Notes under the pieces: model-generated | Databases searched by the model: none | Told to the model about the DNA's origin: nothing | What the model saw: only the letters and a program-made list of their open reading frames with translations | Shown: in pieces, positions 39,812 through 49,849 of the stretch | Layout of the letters: each line of letters begins with the position of its first letter | Position numbering within the stretch: the stretch's first letter is position 1 | Assembly: GCA_963693315.1 (NCBI GenBank) | Contig: OY856187.1 | Location: 383,447,711-383,511,710, forward strand | Origin: Diogma glabrata | Taxonomy: Eukaryota; Arthropoda; Insecta; Diptera; Cylindrotomidae | Reading direction: 5' to 3' | Length of the DNA stretch: 64,000 nucleotides | Made by a program: the position numbers and the translations under genes

Positions 39812-40500
39812 TTTTTTTACCAGGATGAATCTTGGCTCGTTTTGTAGTAGGGTATTTGAGTTTTTGCTCACTTTGGATTTGTAATTAATAATGTTAGAAA
39901 AAACGTCATATCAGAAACAATTTATTGAAAAGTATTACATTATTTAAATTAAAATTATTTTAAATAATTTTAATCAAATTCTATTAAAAATTATCAAAAA
40001 AAAATTGAAAAAATCAGTCAAGTGCAAATAAACTTTGTTCGCCAACAATAACAATTACATAATATTTACAAAATAATTTTGTATTTAATTTTATAAAGGT
40101 CAAGGTTTAATTTTTGGTATGCTTGTATTAATATTAATAGAGCGTATATGCAAAAATACATAAAAATATAACTTTTACCCATTACATGTCAATAGGTGAA
40201 CCGATTTATTTAATGATAAGCCAAAATGGATTGATTATATTGAATGCAAAATTTTTTATCAAACTAAACTGCCGAGCTCAAAATATGGTCCTGAATACTA
40301 TAATGAATATGCCATGGAATCACTATCAGGAACATTAGAGGAATTGTGTGCCATTAGATTTTTAATTTCCAACTAGTTTCAGTGTGTGTATTAGAATATG
40401 CCTTTCCTCAGCCCATTGCAAATGCTGCATTACACGCAAAAGTTTCACAGTTTCATAAAGCAGATTTAAATGAGCAAAAAATAGAGACTCTAACGACCAT
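39812..40500 (+). repeat. Dispersed repeat family, copy 3
   Basis: Aligns with 19700-20135 and with the right part of copy 1 (4445-4880), sharing CCAGGATGAATCTTGGCT, AATAACAATTACATAATATT, CCCATTACATGTCAAT and TATGCCTTTCCTCAGCCCAT. The coding-like segment of copy 1 is interrupted by stops here. Confidence 0.6.
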
Positions 40501-40659
40501 AAACATGGAGGATCCAAGACCATCTCACAAACCACTTTAACTACGGCTACTACATTTATAAATTAAAATGTTTTGCTTATCTCATTATTGGTCATAGATC
40601 AAACTGTCCTTTAGTAATTTAGCTAACCATAATGAATAAACTATAAATTAATATAATAT

Positions 40660-40940
40660 AACAACCAATCGTTGCGCAATGGTCCGGGCGATTGTTGAAT
40701 GTAAATGATAATACAATAATCAAAAGTTACGCCAACGGTCCCGGTTATGATTAAATGTGTAAGGCAATACGATACAATAACCAAAAGTTGCGCCAATGTT
40801 TCTAGCGTTTTTTGAATATTGTTATCCATATTCAAAAATCACCGAAACCATTGACATAACATTGACGTATAATGCAATCATCAAAAGTTGCGCCAATAGT
40901 CCTAGCTATTGTTGAATATGAATGAGAATACAATTCAATA
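40660..40940. repeat. Degenerate short tandem repeat
   Basis: The motif AAAAGTTGCGCCAATGGTCC, in variant forms, recurs near 40671, 40726, 40787 and 40887, each followed by a TTGAAT(A/G) segment. Spacing is irregular (about 55, 61 and 100). Confidence 0.5.
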
Positions 40941-43078
40941 TTTGTTTATATTACTTTTACTATGACGTTTAACGTTTCGAAACAGTTTCATAATAACGTG
41001 TAATCACTGTTACTTTGTTAGTTTTAAAACAATCATAACAAATACCAATAACTTTCTTTGTGATTTTAAATAATAATGAATTTTTGTACAAAAACAAACC
41101 AATAAATTTTTCTTTTCTAGATGTACACAAAAATTGAATTTATTGAATTAATTAAGTTCCAATGTAGGTGTGAATCGGAACTGAACATCTTGTTTAGTCG
41201 TACAAGAATGTATGTAAAAAACTCAACGAAAGATAAGGAAAAAATGAAAGAAAAAGAACCACGGAATTTATTATTTCACGTAACGAACGATAAGAATTAA
41301 TCGACTACATAGAATTGGTAGATAACCTTTAAACGCTGATGAAATTATTTCAGGGACAATTGTTTTGTAACATTCCACACTTAGATTTCCGCAATTAGAA
41401 CGAAAATAACGACAATATTACTAACTTGATAATAAACTGGCTAATTTTCCTTAGGATTGAATTTTTAATTTAATTTACAAATTACCCAGTCTCTGACGAA
41501 ACCTTTTAGGTATTTGATAGTTTCGAACAGTAATGGATCTGACATAATAGACGGCTATGTTGCTTTTACTCTTAGAGATGGAATTTGTGAGATGGACGAC
41601 AGACGCTGAAATATTTTGAATCGACTTTATACGTGCCATAAAATTAGTGTTAGTGAAATAAAAAATACATATATATTTAGAAAAATTATAGTGTTTAAAT
41701 TAAGAACAGGTAAGTTGGAAAGATTTCTCGAAATTCAAACTCAGAGTATCTTTGAAATAAAATTGCAAGAGAACGGCTAACTCGATTTCAACGGTTTTAT
41801 GTGTGTTGGTAAGATTATTAACTCTGTATCTGTCTTTAAAAATTCACAGGAAACTTTCTGCTTAGCCTGTTAAAAAATATCATGAATTAAAATCAGGTAC
41901 TCGGAACTCGACAATGGTCTCTGTAAACAATCATCGGTTTTTGAAAACACTGGACATAAGACTAACATATGCACATATATGATGCATTAATATTCGCATA
42001 CAACAAAAGCATGTGCATGTAAAAGGTAACTAGAGAATGAAAAACAGCTGTTTTAACTCTCGATGACCAAAAGGAGTTGAATTCGGTAATTAGAATTTAA
42101 ATTATAAGCTCCCAGAGTGAAATGCATTGTCGAGACTACTTATTCCAGATAATATTCAATATTTAAAGGCAAGATGCTTAAACATCTTGTAAAAAATTAT
42201 CCTCAATGTACGAACTCGCGCAGACACTATATCATTGCGTTCTATAAATAAAGCAATGCCATAATCGTTGTGGCTAAAAAGAAGTCAGACAGTGAGAAAC
42301 TTCCAACCATACCTTTGAATTGAAAAAAAATCCAATTACTCCTTTATTTATGTATGAGTTTAATTGATCTCAAAAAAATCCCCAATAAAAATAAGACATT
42401 ATTAAAATTGTGACCAGGTGATTACCAGCGTAAGACTAATGCCTAACAATGCAGTACTGTAGTCAACCGAACAAAAACATAGAGATTGAGTTGATGGGAT
42501 AAATGAGTAGTCGCCAAATGAAAGAAAATGAAAAGATCCAAGTTGAAAAACAAACTTTCAGATCGATTCATTACTTGAAACACTTGGGGATCATATTTTA
42601 GATTTCAGGCGTAACTCAATGGTGAGCACTGAGCAGTCAATTGACGTTGGTAACAAAGAAAAATGAGTTTGAAAGCCCACAGGAGTGAGTGCTAGCCTGT
42701 CAAACTAGTGTTTATCGAGATTTATGATTCCGCTGGGAGAAAGACTTATGTTTCGTTGAGGAGGTCGAGGGTTACGTGATAACAGTAAAGTGATTAGATT
42801 TTGACACTGGTACAGCAGCATTCCATTGACTTGGGGGAGGAGGGATCTTAATTAAAAAATGTGTCTATATAGAGCAACCAACATTTTCATTTAACTCAAA
42901 AATTGTGTTGAAGTATATTTTTCACCATAGGTACAATTCACAAATATAATAAATAAGGAAAATTATGTATACATGTTCTGGACGACCCTAAAAAGTCAAT
43001 TTTTGAATTGACTCATTTTGAATATTAGGAGTAAAGGTGAAATAAAAACTAACTGTGTCTTAAACAAAACAAAAGTGA
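40941..43078. other. No gene recognised
   Basis: About 2.1 kb without a long open frame or recognised transposon. A short block at 41740-41820 (around ATAAAATTGCAAGAGAACGGC) recurs in the same orientation at 51715-51800, just outside the other end of the satellite inverted repeat, and a fragment recurs in inverse at about 53258-53295. These could be flanks of one larger element. Confidence 0.4.
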
Positions 43079-44539
43079 TGTCACCTAACTTAGCCCCGCC
43101 ATTTTTAAGAAAATTAAAAACAAAGATTGTGCTGTATTGTGCTACAGTTGTGCTGGATGTGCTACTCAGAAAGAATGCCACATCACCAATGGAAAAAAGT
43201 TGGCACGCTGAAACAATTTTTCGAGCAGAAGTTAGCCCCGCCATTTTCAAAAATCTGAAAAACAAAGGTTGTCCTGTATTGTCCTCGAGTTGTGCTGGTT
43301 GTGCTATTTATCAAAAAATTTCATATCCCTAGTGGAAAAATTTTATAACACTAAAATCATTTTTTCGAGTAAAAGTTAGCCCCGCCATTTTGGAAAAAAA
43401 GAAAAACAAAGGTCTACTGTACGGTGTTAGAGTTGTGCTAGCTGTGCTATTCAAGAACAAATTTGTACCACCAGCAGAATAATTTAAACACGCTAAAACG
43501 ATTTTTCGAGTTGAAGTTAGCCCCACCATTTTGAAAAAAATTAAAAGCAAAGGTTGTGCTGTATTGTGCTAGGGTTGTGCTGGTTGTGCTACTCAGAAAT
43601 AGTTGCATATTATCAATGAAAAAAAGTTGGCACGCTAAAATGACTTTTCGAGCAGAAGTTAGCCCCGCCATTTTGAAAAAAATGAAAACCAAAGGTTGTG
43701 CTGTATTGTGCTCGAGTTGTGCTGGTTGTGCTACTTACACAAAAATTTCGTAACCCTAACAGAATTTTTTTACAAAGCTAGCATCATTTTTTTCGAATAG
43801 AAGTTAGCCCCGCCATTTTGGAAGAAATCGAAAACAAAAGAAGTGCTGTATTGTGTTATAGTTGTGCTGGTTGTGCTACTAAAAATATATCGTATCACCA
43901 ACAGAATAATTTAAACCACGCTAAAACCATTTTTCGAATGAAAATTAGCCCCGCCATTTTGTAAAAACCAAAGAAGAAAAGTTGTGCTGTATTGTGCTAC
44001 AGTTGTGCTGGATGTGCCACTCAAAAAGAATCCCATATCAACAATGAATAAAAGTTGGCATGCTAAAATGATTTTTCGAGCAGAAGAATATTTTCGAGCA
44101 GAAAGCATTCGAGCAGAAGATTGAGCAGAAGATTAAGCAGAAGTTAGCCCCACCATTTTGAAAAAAATGAAAAACAGAGGTTGCTATGTATTGTACTCTA
44201 GTTGTGCTGGTTGTGCTACTCAGAAAGAATTGAATATAAGCAATGAATAAAAGTTGGCAGACCAAACCGATTTTTCGAGCAGAAGTTAGCACCGCCACTT
44301 TGAAAAAAATAAAAAACAAAGTTTGTACTGTATTGTGCTTATGTTGTACTGGTTGTGCTACTCAGACAAAAATTTCGTGTTCCTAACAGAAAAATTTTAT
44401 AACGCTAACGTCATATCTTAAAATAGAAGTTAACCCCGCCATTTTGGGAAAAAAAAACTAAATTGAGTGCTGAATTGTGTTAAAGTTGTGCGAGTTGTGC
44501 ACTCCAAAACCAATTCGTACCCACCGACGGAAAAATTTA
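43079..44539 (+). repeat. Satellite array, left arm (~143-bp monomers, ~10 copies)
   Basis: The monomer starts around GAAGTTAGCCCCGCCATTTT and contains AACAAAGGTTGTGCTGTATT and AGTTGTGCTGGTTGTGCTAC. Monomer starts lie near 43090, 43235, 43376, 43517, 43662, 43803, 43947, 44143, 44285 and 44430. The 3' part of the monomer alternates between three types in a regular order (see findings). The arm is the reverse complement of 50211-51662. Short open frames here (with MAGLTSARK-type repeats on the other strand) follow the repeat period and are not genes. Confidence 0.95.
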
Positions 44540-44725
44540 CAATTTTTTTTTAATATCATATATTTTTGTGATTCCCTTATTTTATATATACAAAACAGGC
44601 AAGACTCATTTATGCTATCGGACTGCAGGTGTCACTTACATTATTAGTACTTATAAATTAATGATTACACTGATTTCTACAAGAATAAATGATGCTAGCG
44701 TAAAAATATTTTTCATTGGGTATAT

Positions 44726-45039
44726 TGTAAGCAACACTTTAATTTTCACTGATATTTATGTTTTTAATAAAACACCAAAGATTATAATAATACATGTTTT
44801 ATTTTATTACACTCAGAATATAATTATTTCACTCAGGATATAATTATTTCACACAGAAATAATTATATTAATCACACAGAAACAAATTTTATTCAAGCTT
44901 CTTACTTGTACCGCTTAATATCAAAATCTATCTTTTTTTCATTATCTCTATTCCTTATTTTAAGATGGTAATAGAACTAATTACAGTACTAGATTTGTAT
45001 TGCCACCTTTAAATTTTAAAGCAATAATATTTGCTTACA
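44726..45039 (-). repeat. 3' LTR of the Ty3/gypsy element
   Basis: 314 bp, direct repeat of 49480-49793. It contains TTCACTCAGAATATAATTAT-type short repeats and AATAAAA motifs. The ends are inverted complements, TGTAAGCAA and TTGCTTACA. Confidence 0.95.
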
Positions 45040-45221
45040 ACTCGATAAACCTGACTATAATTTGACCTCGAATTACATAATTATTTCAAACTAAAATAAA
45101 CATTTTTTCATTACTTAAACTTAAAATTTCATCTTAAGATTAATCTTAGGTATTAATTATAAACATACTTTAATATTCATTATTACAACTTCAATATCTT
45201 AAAAGAACAAAATTTTTTTTT

Positions 45222-47201
45222 TCAAGATTGATTGATTGACCAAGGAGTCATACGGGTCACGTCATACACGCCCTCAAACGGTCTATTTGTAATTTGTATA
45301 CCATCAACGTCTTTAAGTACGTATCTGTCGTTTCCTAATATTTTATGCACAACATCAGGACCACGATTTTTTGGGATAGTCTTCTTGTTCACACCTACAG
45401 TGGTATCTACATTAGTTACTAAAACTAAATCTCCTACGTTATAACTATGCGCTGGTTTCCTTTTCTTGTTAAATTGCTGTTCGTTATACAATTGATTTTT
45501 CTTAATTGATTCTGCAGCTAAACCTCTAAGTTCATCCCGACAAACGTCTTCATTCTCGTATACAAAATTTTCGAGATATTCCTTTAAATTATCATGGACT
45601 TCTCCCCTTTGATTGATTCCATATAACAACATACTAGGTGTGGTACTAGTACTCTTACAAACTGTATTGTTATACCCAAATTCAATCTGGCCAAGTACAT
45701 CATCCCAATATACTTTATTGTCTTTATCTATCATCTTTGAGATCATCGGGTTGATAGTTCTATTTACCCGTTCTACTTGTCCATCCGCACGTGGACAACC
45801 GCTAGCTATCAAAATGTGCTGAAAATTATTATTTATAACAAAAGTCTTAAATTCTTCGGAGGTAAAACAACTACCCCGATCCGTGATTAACCTATTAGGG
45901 CGACTAAACTGAGAAAAATACATAGACAGGCATTTAATAGAATCACTAGTAGTTGTAGATTTGGTAGGATATAATTTAACAAATTTAGTAAATGCGTCTA
46001 TGACTACAAGAATATACTTTCGTTTATAACGACTGGTTTCTAATGGTCCATAATAATCTGCGTGAATGGTGTGAAAAGGTTTATCACCTTTAGGTATAGA
46101 ATGCAAATATCCTTCCTGTTTACCTGAATGTTTATTGAACGTTAAACATTTAGGACAATTTCTTATATAATTCTTTATTTTCTCTGTATAATTAGGGAAC
46201 CAATACGTTCTTTTGACTATTTCTAAAGTTTTGTCTACACCTAAGTGCCCTAACACATCATGACAATTCCTTAGTACTTGAAAGATCATACCAGCAGGCA
46301 CACAAAACCTAATTTTATTTTTATCTACCTTGCGGTATATTAACCCATCTCGTAATTCAAATAATTTATTTTCCTTGATTTCCAGCTCTTGTTTGAGTCT
46401 TTTCAATTCTTCATCTTGATTTTGACAAATCGCTAATGTCTGTTCGAATGTATTTTCGGTTAATACTAAAATATCGCACACTCTACTCAATGCATCGACG
46501 TGTTGCATCTTTAAACCCTCCCTATGCTCAACAGTATAATCATAGTTTTGCATCTCCAAGGCCCATCTCGCGATTCGAGGATTTATAATTTGTTTTTTCA
46601 ACGTTAAGTTTAAAGCGTTACAATCTGTTATTATTTTAAAAGGCCTACCTAATAAATAGATCCTAAATCTTCGGAGTGAATAAATAATAGCTAAAGTTTC
46701 CAATTCGTAAGAATGATACTTAGTTTCCTGCTCTGTAGTTCTCTTAGAAAAGTAAAAGATTGGATGAAACTTATTATCTGATTTTTTCTTTTGCATTAGG
46801 ATGCCTCCATAACCGACTGAACTACCATCGCAATGTAACTCAGTTTCATCACTAGGTGAAAAAATTGCTAGTACCGGTTTATTCAACAGTTTATCTTTCA
46901 AAATTTCAAATGTTTTCAGTTGTTTCTCACCAAAGACGAACACAGTATTTTTTCTCAATAAATTTTGAAGTGTATTGGCCAATACCGAAAAATTTGGTAT
47001 GAACTTGCGAAAGTACGATATCATTCCCAAAAATCTTTGCAGCTCCCGTAAATTTTTCGGGACCGGGAAATTTATTATTGCTTCAATATTATTTTCGTTC
47101 GGACTTATTCCATTTTCGTCTATCCTATAACCTAAAAAGTCAATTTCCCTGAACAAGAATTTACATTTTTGAATATTAATCTCAAGGTTGTTTTCTGCCA
47201 A
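45222..47201 (-). CDS. Ty3/gypsy RT C-terminus, RNase H and integrase
   Basis: A 659-codon frame that continues the RT thumb (CKFLFREIDFLGYRIDENGI), then RNase H (LHCDGSSVGYGGILMQ, ETKYHSYELETLAIIYSLRR, DCNALNLT), and integrase with an H-H-C-C zinc motif (HDVLGHLGVDKTLEIVKRTY, CPKC), the D-D-E core (HADYYGPLETSRYKRKYILV, ITDRGSCFTSEEF, ADGQVERVNRTI) and a C-terminal segment (VLKDVDGIQITNRPFEGVYD). All catalytic residues are present. The listed ATG is internal; the true upstream part lies in the 728-codon frame. Only the break near 47210 keeps the polyprotein from being continuous. Confidence 0.88.
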   Translation of the reverse strand: MAENNLEINIQKCKFLFREIDFLGYRIDENGISPNENNIEAIINFPVPKNLRELQRFLGMISYFRKFIPNFSVLANTLQNLLRKNTVFVFGEKQLKTFEILKDKLLNKPVLAIFSPSDETELHCDGSSVGYGGILMQKKKSDNKFHPIFYFSKRTTEQETKYHSYELETLAIIYSLRRFRIYLLGRPFKIITDCNALNLTLKKQIINPRIARWALEMQNYDYTVEHREGLKMQHVDALSRVCDILVLTENTFEQTLAICQNQDEELKRLKQELEIKENKLFELRDGLIYRKVDKNKIRFCVPAGMIFQVLRNCHDVLGHLGVDKTLEIVKRTYWFPNYTEKIKNYIRNCPKCLTFNKHSGKQEGYLHSIPKGDKPFHTIHADYYGPLETSRYKRKYILVVIDAFTKFVKLYPTKSTTTSDSIKCLSMYFSQFSRPNRLITDRGSCFTSEEFKTFVINNNFQHILIASGCPRADGQVERVNRTINPMISKMIDKDNKVYWDDVLGQIEFGYNNTVCKSTSTTPSMLLYGINQRGEVHDNLKEYLENFVYENEDVCRDELRGLAAESIKKNQLYNEQQFNKKRKPAHSYNVGDLVLVTNVDTTVGVNKKTIPKNRGPDVVHKILGNDRYVLKDVDGIQITNRPFEGVYDVTRMTPWSINQS

Positions 47202-47218
47202 GTTATCGAAGACTTCTT

Positions 47219-49405
47219 TTATAACTTGAAAATGTTCGTAAATGATTCTGTCGCAATTAAAATGTCATCAATATAGATTACTACTAAATCTTTATTTATC
47301 AGGTCACGAAAAATTAAGTCTACGTACCGCTGGAAAACCGACGGAGCATTAGTTAACCCAAATGGCATTTTTAGATACTCAAACTGCCCGAATTGAGTTA
47401 CAAAACTTGTATATCTGACCGAATCCGGTTCAATTTCGATTTGGTGAAAACCGCTTTTTAAATCTAAAAGGGTAAAATAATTTTTTCCATTTAATTTGTC
47501 AATCAAATCCTCTATAACCGGCAAAGGGTAATTATCCCGAATAGTATGCTTATTTAAGTTCTTATAATCTACACAAAGTCTAAAATCAGTTTTGTTTTTC
47601 TTTTTTATCAGAACCACTGGTGAACAATACGGAGAATTACTCGATTGAATTATTTTTCTTTCTAATAAGTCGTTAATAATTTCGAATAAAGCTTTTCTCT
47701 CCACTAACGCTAATCTTCTTGGAGTTGTATAAAAGGTCGATTCAGTTTTTAGGTCTATCCGCATTTTATACTCAACCTTTGGTCTACCATTCGTTCCTAA
47801 ATTTTGAATATAATTATCATACATATTTTGAATAATATTATTATGTTCAAAGTTTACGGTTTTTCCGAAAATCAAATTAATATTATTATCATCACAAATT
47901 TCTATATTCATCAAATCATTATTTTCATTATCTAAATTAATTTTATCTTCAGCGTTAAGAACTATTTTGGCTCTAATTGAATTTAAAAAATCACGACCAA
48001 TAATCAAATCCGACGACATAGTAGTATTTTCCACCACTAGTAAATTAATCTTGTAAGTCTTATTAAAAACTTCAATAAATGTTTCAATTTTTCCCAAAAC
48101 ATTAACCTCACTTCCATTAACGCCAAAATATTTCCTACCGTCTGAAGAAATAGTTATCAAATTTTTATTTTGGATACAATTTTCTTTAATCAAATTTGTA
48201 CAACTACCAGTATCAATTAGACAGTTTAAATTCATCTTCTCCATTTCTTGATTTTCATTTGCTAACATAATTTTGAAATCAATAAAAAAATTGCTTACTT
48301 GCACTTCCTGTACCTGAGTTATGGATCCTATTTCCCCTGTTGACCTTGATGACTGTTCTACAGTTCTAGATGCATCGTTTCTAACATTACAATTTCTGGA
48401 AATGTAACCGACTTGTCCACACTTGAAACATGAAGAATTTGGTTTTTTAACTTCCTTGCAGTCCGGCGAAATATGTCCAAAGCGACCACAATTATAACAC
48501 TTCTTTCCCACTTTACTGGACCAATTTGTTTCGTTTGCTTGCTTGGTATTACTTTCGGTTGCTGATTTGTAATTCACACGATTGTGGTTAACCCCAATGT
48601 TTGCGTCTCTCACACTTATTTTTGAAAATGATTTTAATAATTGTTCTTTCGATTCAAAATTTTGAATCCTCGCCTGATTTCTAAGATTGATGTTTGATAT
48701 TCCATCTATGATGATTTCAATTATTTCCTCTTCAGATAGCTCCAACTGATTTGCTAAACAAATTTTATCATTATAATATTCTGAGAAATTTTCATTATGT
48801 TTCCAATAGCGGCTCTCCATCTGTCTTCTTAAAAATAACACGCTTGGCCTGTTATCAAAATTTATTTTTAGTTGCTCCAATAGTTCCGATAGTTCTAACT
48901 TTATGTTATCCGCTCTGGAGTGAAACCATTTGAGTGCCTTGTCCTTTAGCTTCCCCACCACCAACAACTTTAATTCGTCATCTTTTAACTGAGGATAAAC
49001 AGATTTAATGTTAATAATTTGATTATACCATACCATAAAGTTTGATTCTCCATAGAAGAAGTTTAACAATTCCGAAACCTCTTTCAACCTTATACGAGCC
49101 CCAGAATTATTTCCCTGCTGATTGTATAATCCTTCGTTTAATAATACGTTTTTTTCCCTTTTTAATAAATCGTTTTCCCTCTTAAGTAACGTCATTTCTT
49201 TTTCTATTTCTTTGCTTTCCGACGAAACTATTTCTCGAACTTCAACATTATCCACATGGCTTTCTACAATATGGTGGCCATTTCCGTTTTCTAATGCACG
49301 TTTTAATCTAGCGTACATGATTTGCTTGTTTCCAGACGTTTCTAAACCCAATTCGTTGAGTTGTCTTTTTAACTCATTTTTATTGTAAGATTTTTGTGGA
49401 AACAT
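47219..49405 (-). CDS. Ty3/gypsy Gag-protease-RT (first part)
   Basis: A 728-codon frame from ATG at 49405. Residues about 6-40 look like a SAP-type DNA-binding fold (KNELKRQLNELGLETSGNKQ), unusual at a Gag N-terminus. A charged coiled-coil stretch follows (about 60-95), then the capsid region (FYGESNFMVWYNQI), two CCHC knuckles (303-316 CYNCGRFGHISPDC and 326-339 CFKCGQVGYISRNC), an aspartic protease (LIDTGS, 397-401) and RT to the catalytic YIDD (711-714). The frame stops at 47219, just after YIDDILIATES, where a 1-nt change shifts reading to the next frame. Gag and Pol are in one frame here, with no programmed slip between them. Confidence 0.88.
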   Translation of the reverse strand: MFPQKSYNKNELKRQLNELGLETSGNKQIMYARLKRALENGNGHHIVESHVDNVEVREIVSSESKEIEKEMTLLKRENDLLKREKNVLLNEGLYNQQGNNSGARIRLKEVSELLNFFYGESNFMVWYNQIINIKSVYPQLKDDELKLLVVGKLKDKALKWFHSRADNIKLELSELLEQLKINFDNRPSVLFLRRQMESRYWKHNENFSEYYNDKICLANQLELSEEEIIEIIIDGISNINLRNQARIQNFESKEQLLKSFSKISVRDANIGVNHNRVNYKSATESNTKQANETNWSSKVGKKCYNCGRFGHISPDCKEVKKPNSSCFKCGQVGYISRNCNVRNDASRTVEQSSRSTGEIGSITQVQEVQVSNFFIDFKIMLANENQEMEKMNLNCLIDTGSCTNLIKENCIQNKNLITISSDGRKYFGVNGSEVNVLGKIETFIEVFNKTYKINLLVVENTTMSSDLIIGRDFLNSIRAKIVLNAEDKINLDNENNDLMNIEICDDNNINLIFGKTVNFEHNNIIQNMYDNYIQNLGTNGRPKVEYKMRIDLKTESTFYTTPRRLALVERKALFEIINDLLERKIIQSSNSPYCSPVVLIKKKNKTDFRLCVDYKNLNKHTIRDNYPLPVIEDLIDKLNGKNYFTLLDLKSGFHQIEIEPDSVRYTSFVTQFGQFEYLKMPFGLTNAPSVFQRYVDLIFRDLINKDLVVIYIDDILIATESFTNIFKL

Positions 49406-49479
49406 TACAATCTATAAATTTATTGTCTTTTTACTGAATTTGGAGGTGATTTGCATGTGCCACACCCCACACCTGAATT

Positions 49480-49793
49480 TGTAAGCAACACTTTAATTTT
49501 CACTGATATTTATGTTTTTAATAAAACACCAAAGATTATAATAATACATGTTTTATTTTATTACACTCAGAATATAATTATTTCACTCAGGATATAATTA
49601 TTTCACACAGAAATAATTATTTTAATCACACAGAAACAAATTTTATTCAAGCTTCTTACTTGTACCGCTTAATATCAAAATCTATCTTTTTTTCATTATC
49701 TCTATTCCTTATTTTAAGATGGTAATAGAACTAATTACAGTACTAGATTTGTATTGCCACCTTTAAATTTTAAAGCAATAATATTTGCTTACA
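49480..49793 (-). repeat. 5' LTR of the Ty3/gypsy element
   Basis: 314 bp, matching the 3' LTR almost base for base. It would hold the promoter for the minus-strand transcript. The Gag start codon lies 75 bp inside at 49405. Confidence 0.95.
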
Positions 49794-49849
49794 ATATATA
49801 ATCTATTTCTAAGCAGCCAGCTCAAACAAAATTTCATACCACTACTAAT

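Larger units (their letters stand above)
44726..49793 (-). mobile_element. Ty3/gypsy LTR retrotransposon, nearly intact
   Basis: A 5068-bp element with two 314-bp LTRs (44726-45039 and 49480-49793). The LTRs begin TGTAAGCAA, end TTGCTTACA and appear nearly identical; one difference I noticed is TATATTAATC versus TATTTTAATC. A 4-bp ATAT target duplication lies outside. Internal genes on the minus strand run in the order Gag, protease, RT, RNase H, integrase (gypsy order). Only one clear frame break is seen, inside RT at about 47210. It is inserted in the spacer of the satellite inverted repeat. The PBS is not securely identified. Confidence 0.92.

Noticed and set aside
42996..44319. Series of short ORFs with the motif FFKMAGLTSARKI (also at 50515-51733)
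   Set aside because: They recur with the ~143-bp satellite period, are repeatedly broken by the non-multiple-of-three unit length, and fall on opposite strands in the two arms, so they are by-products of the repeat.
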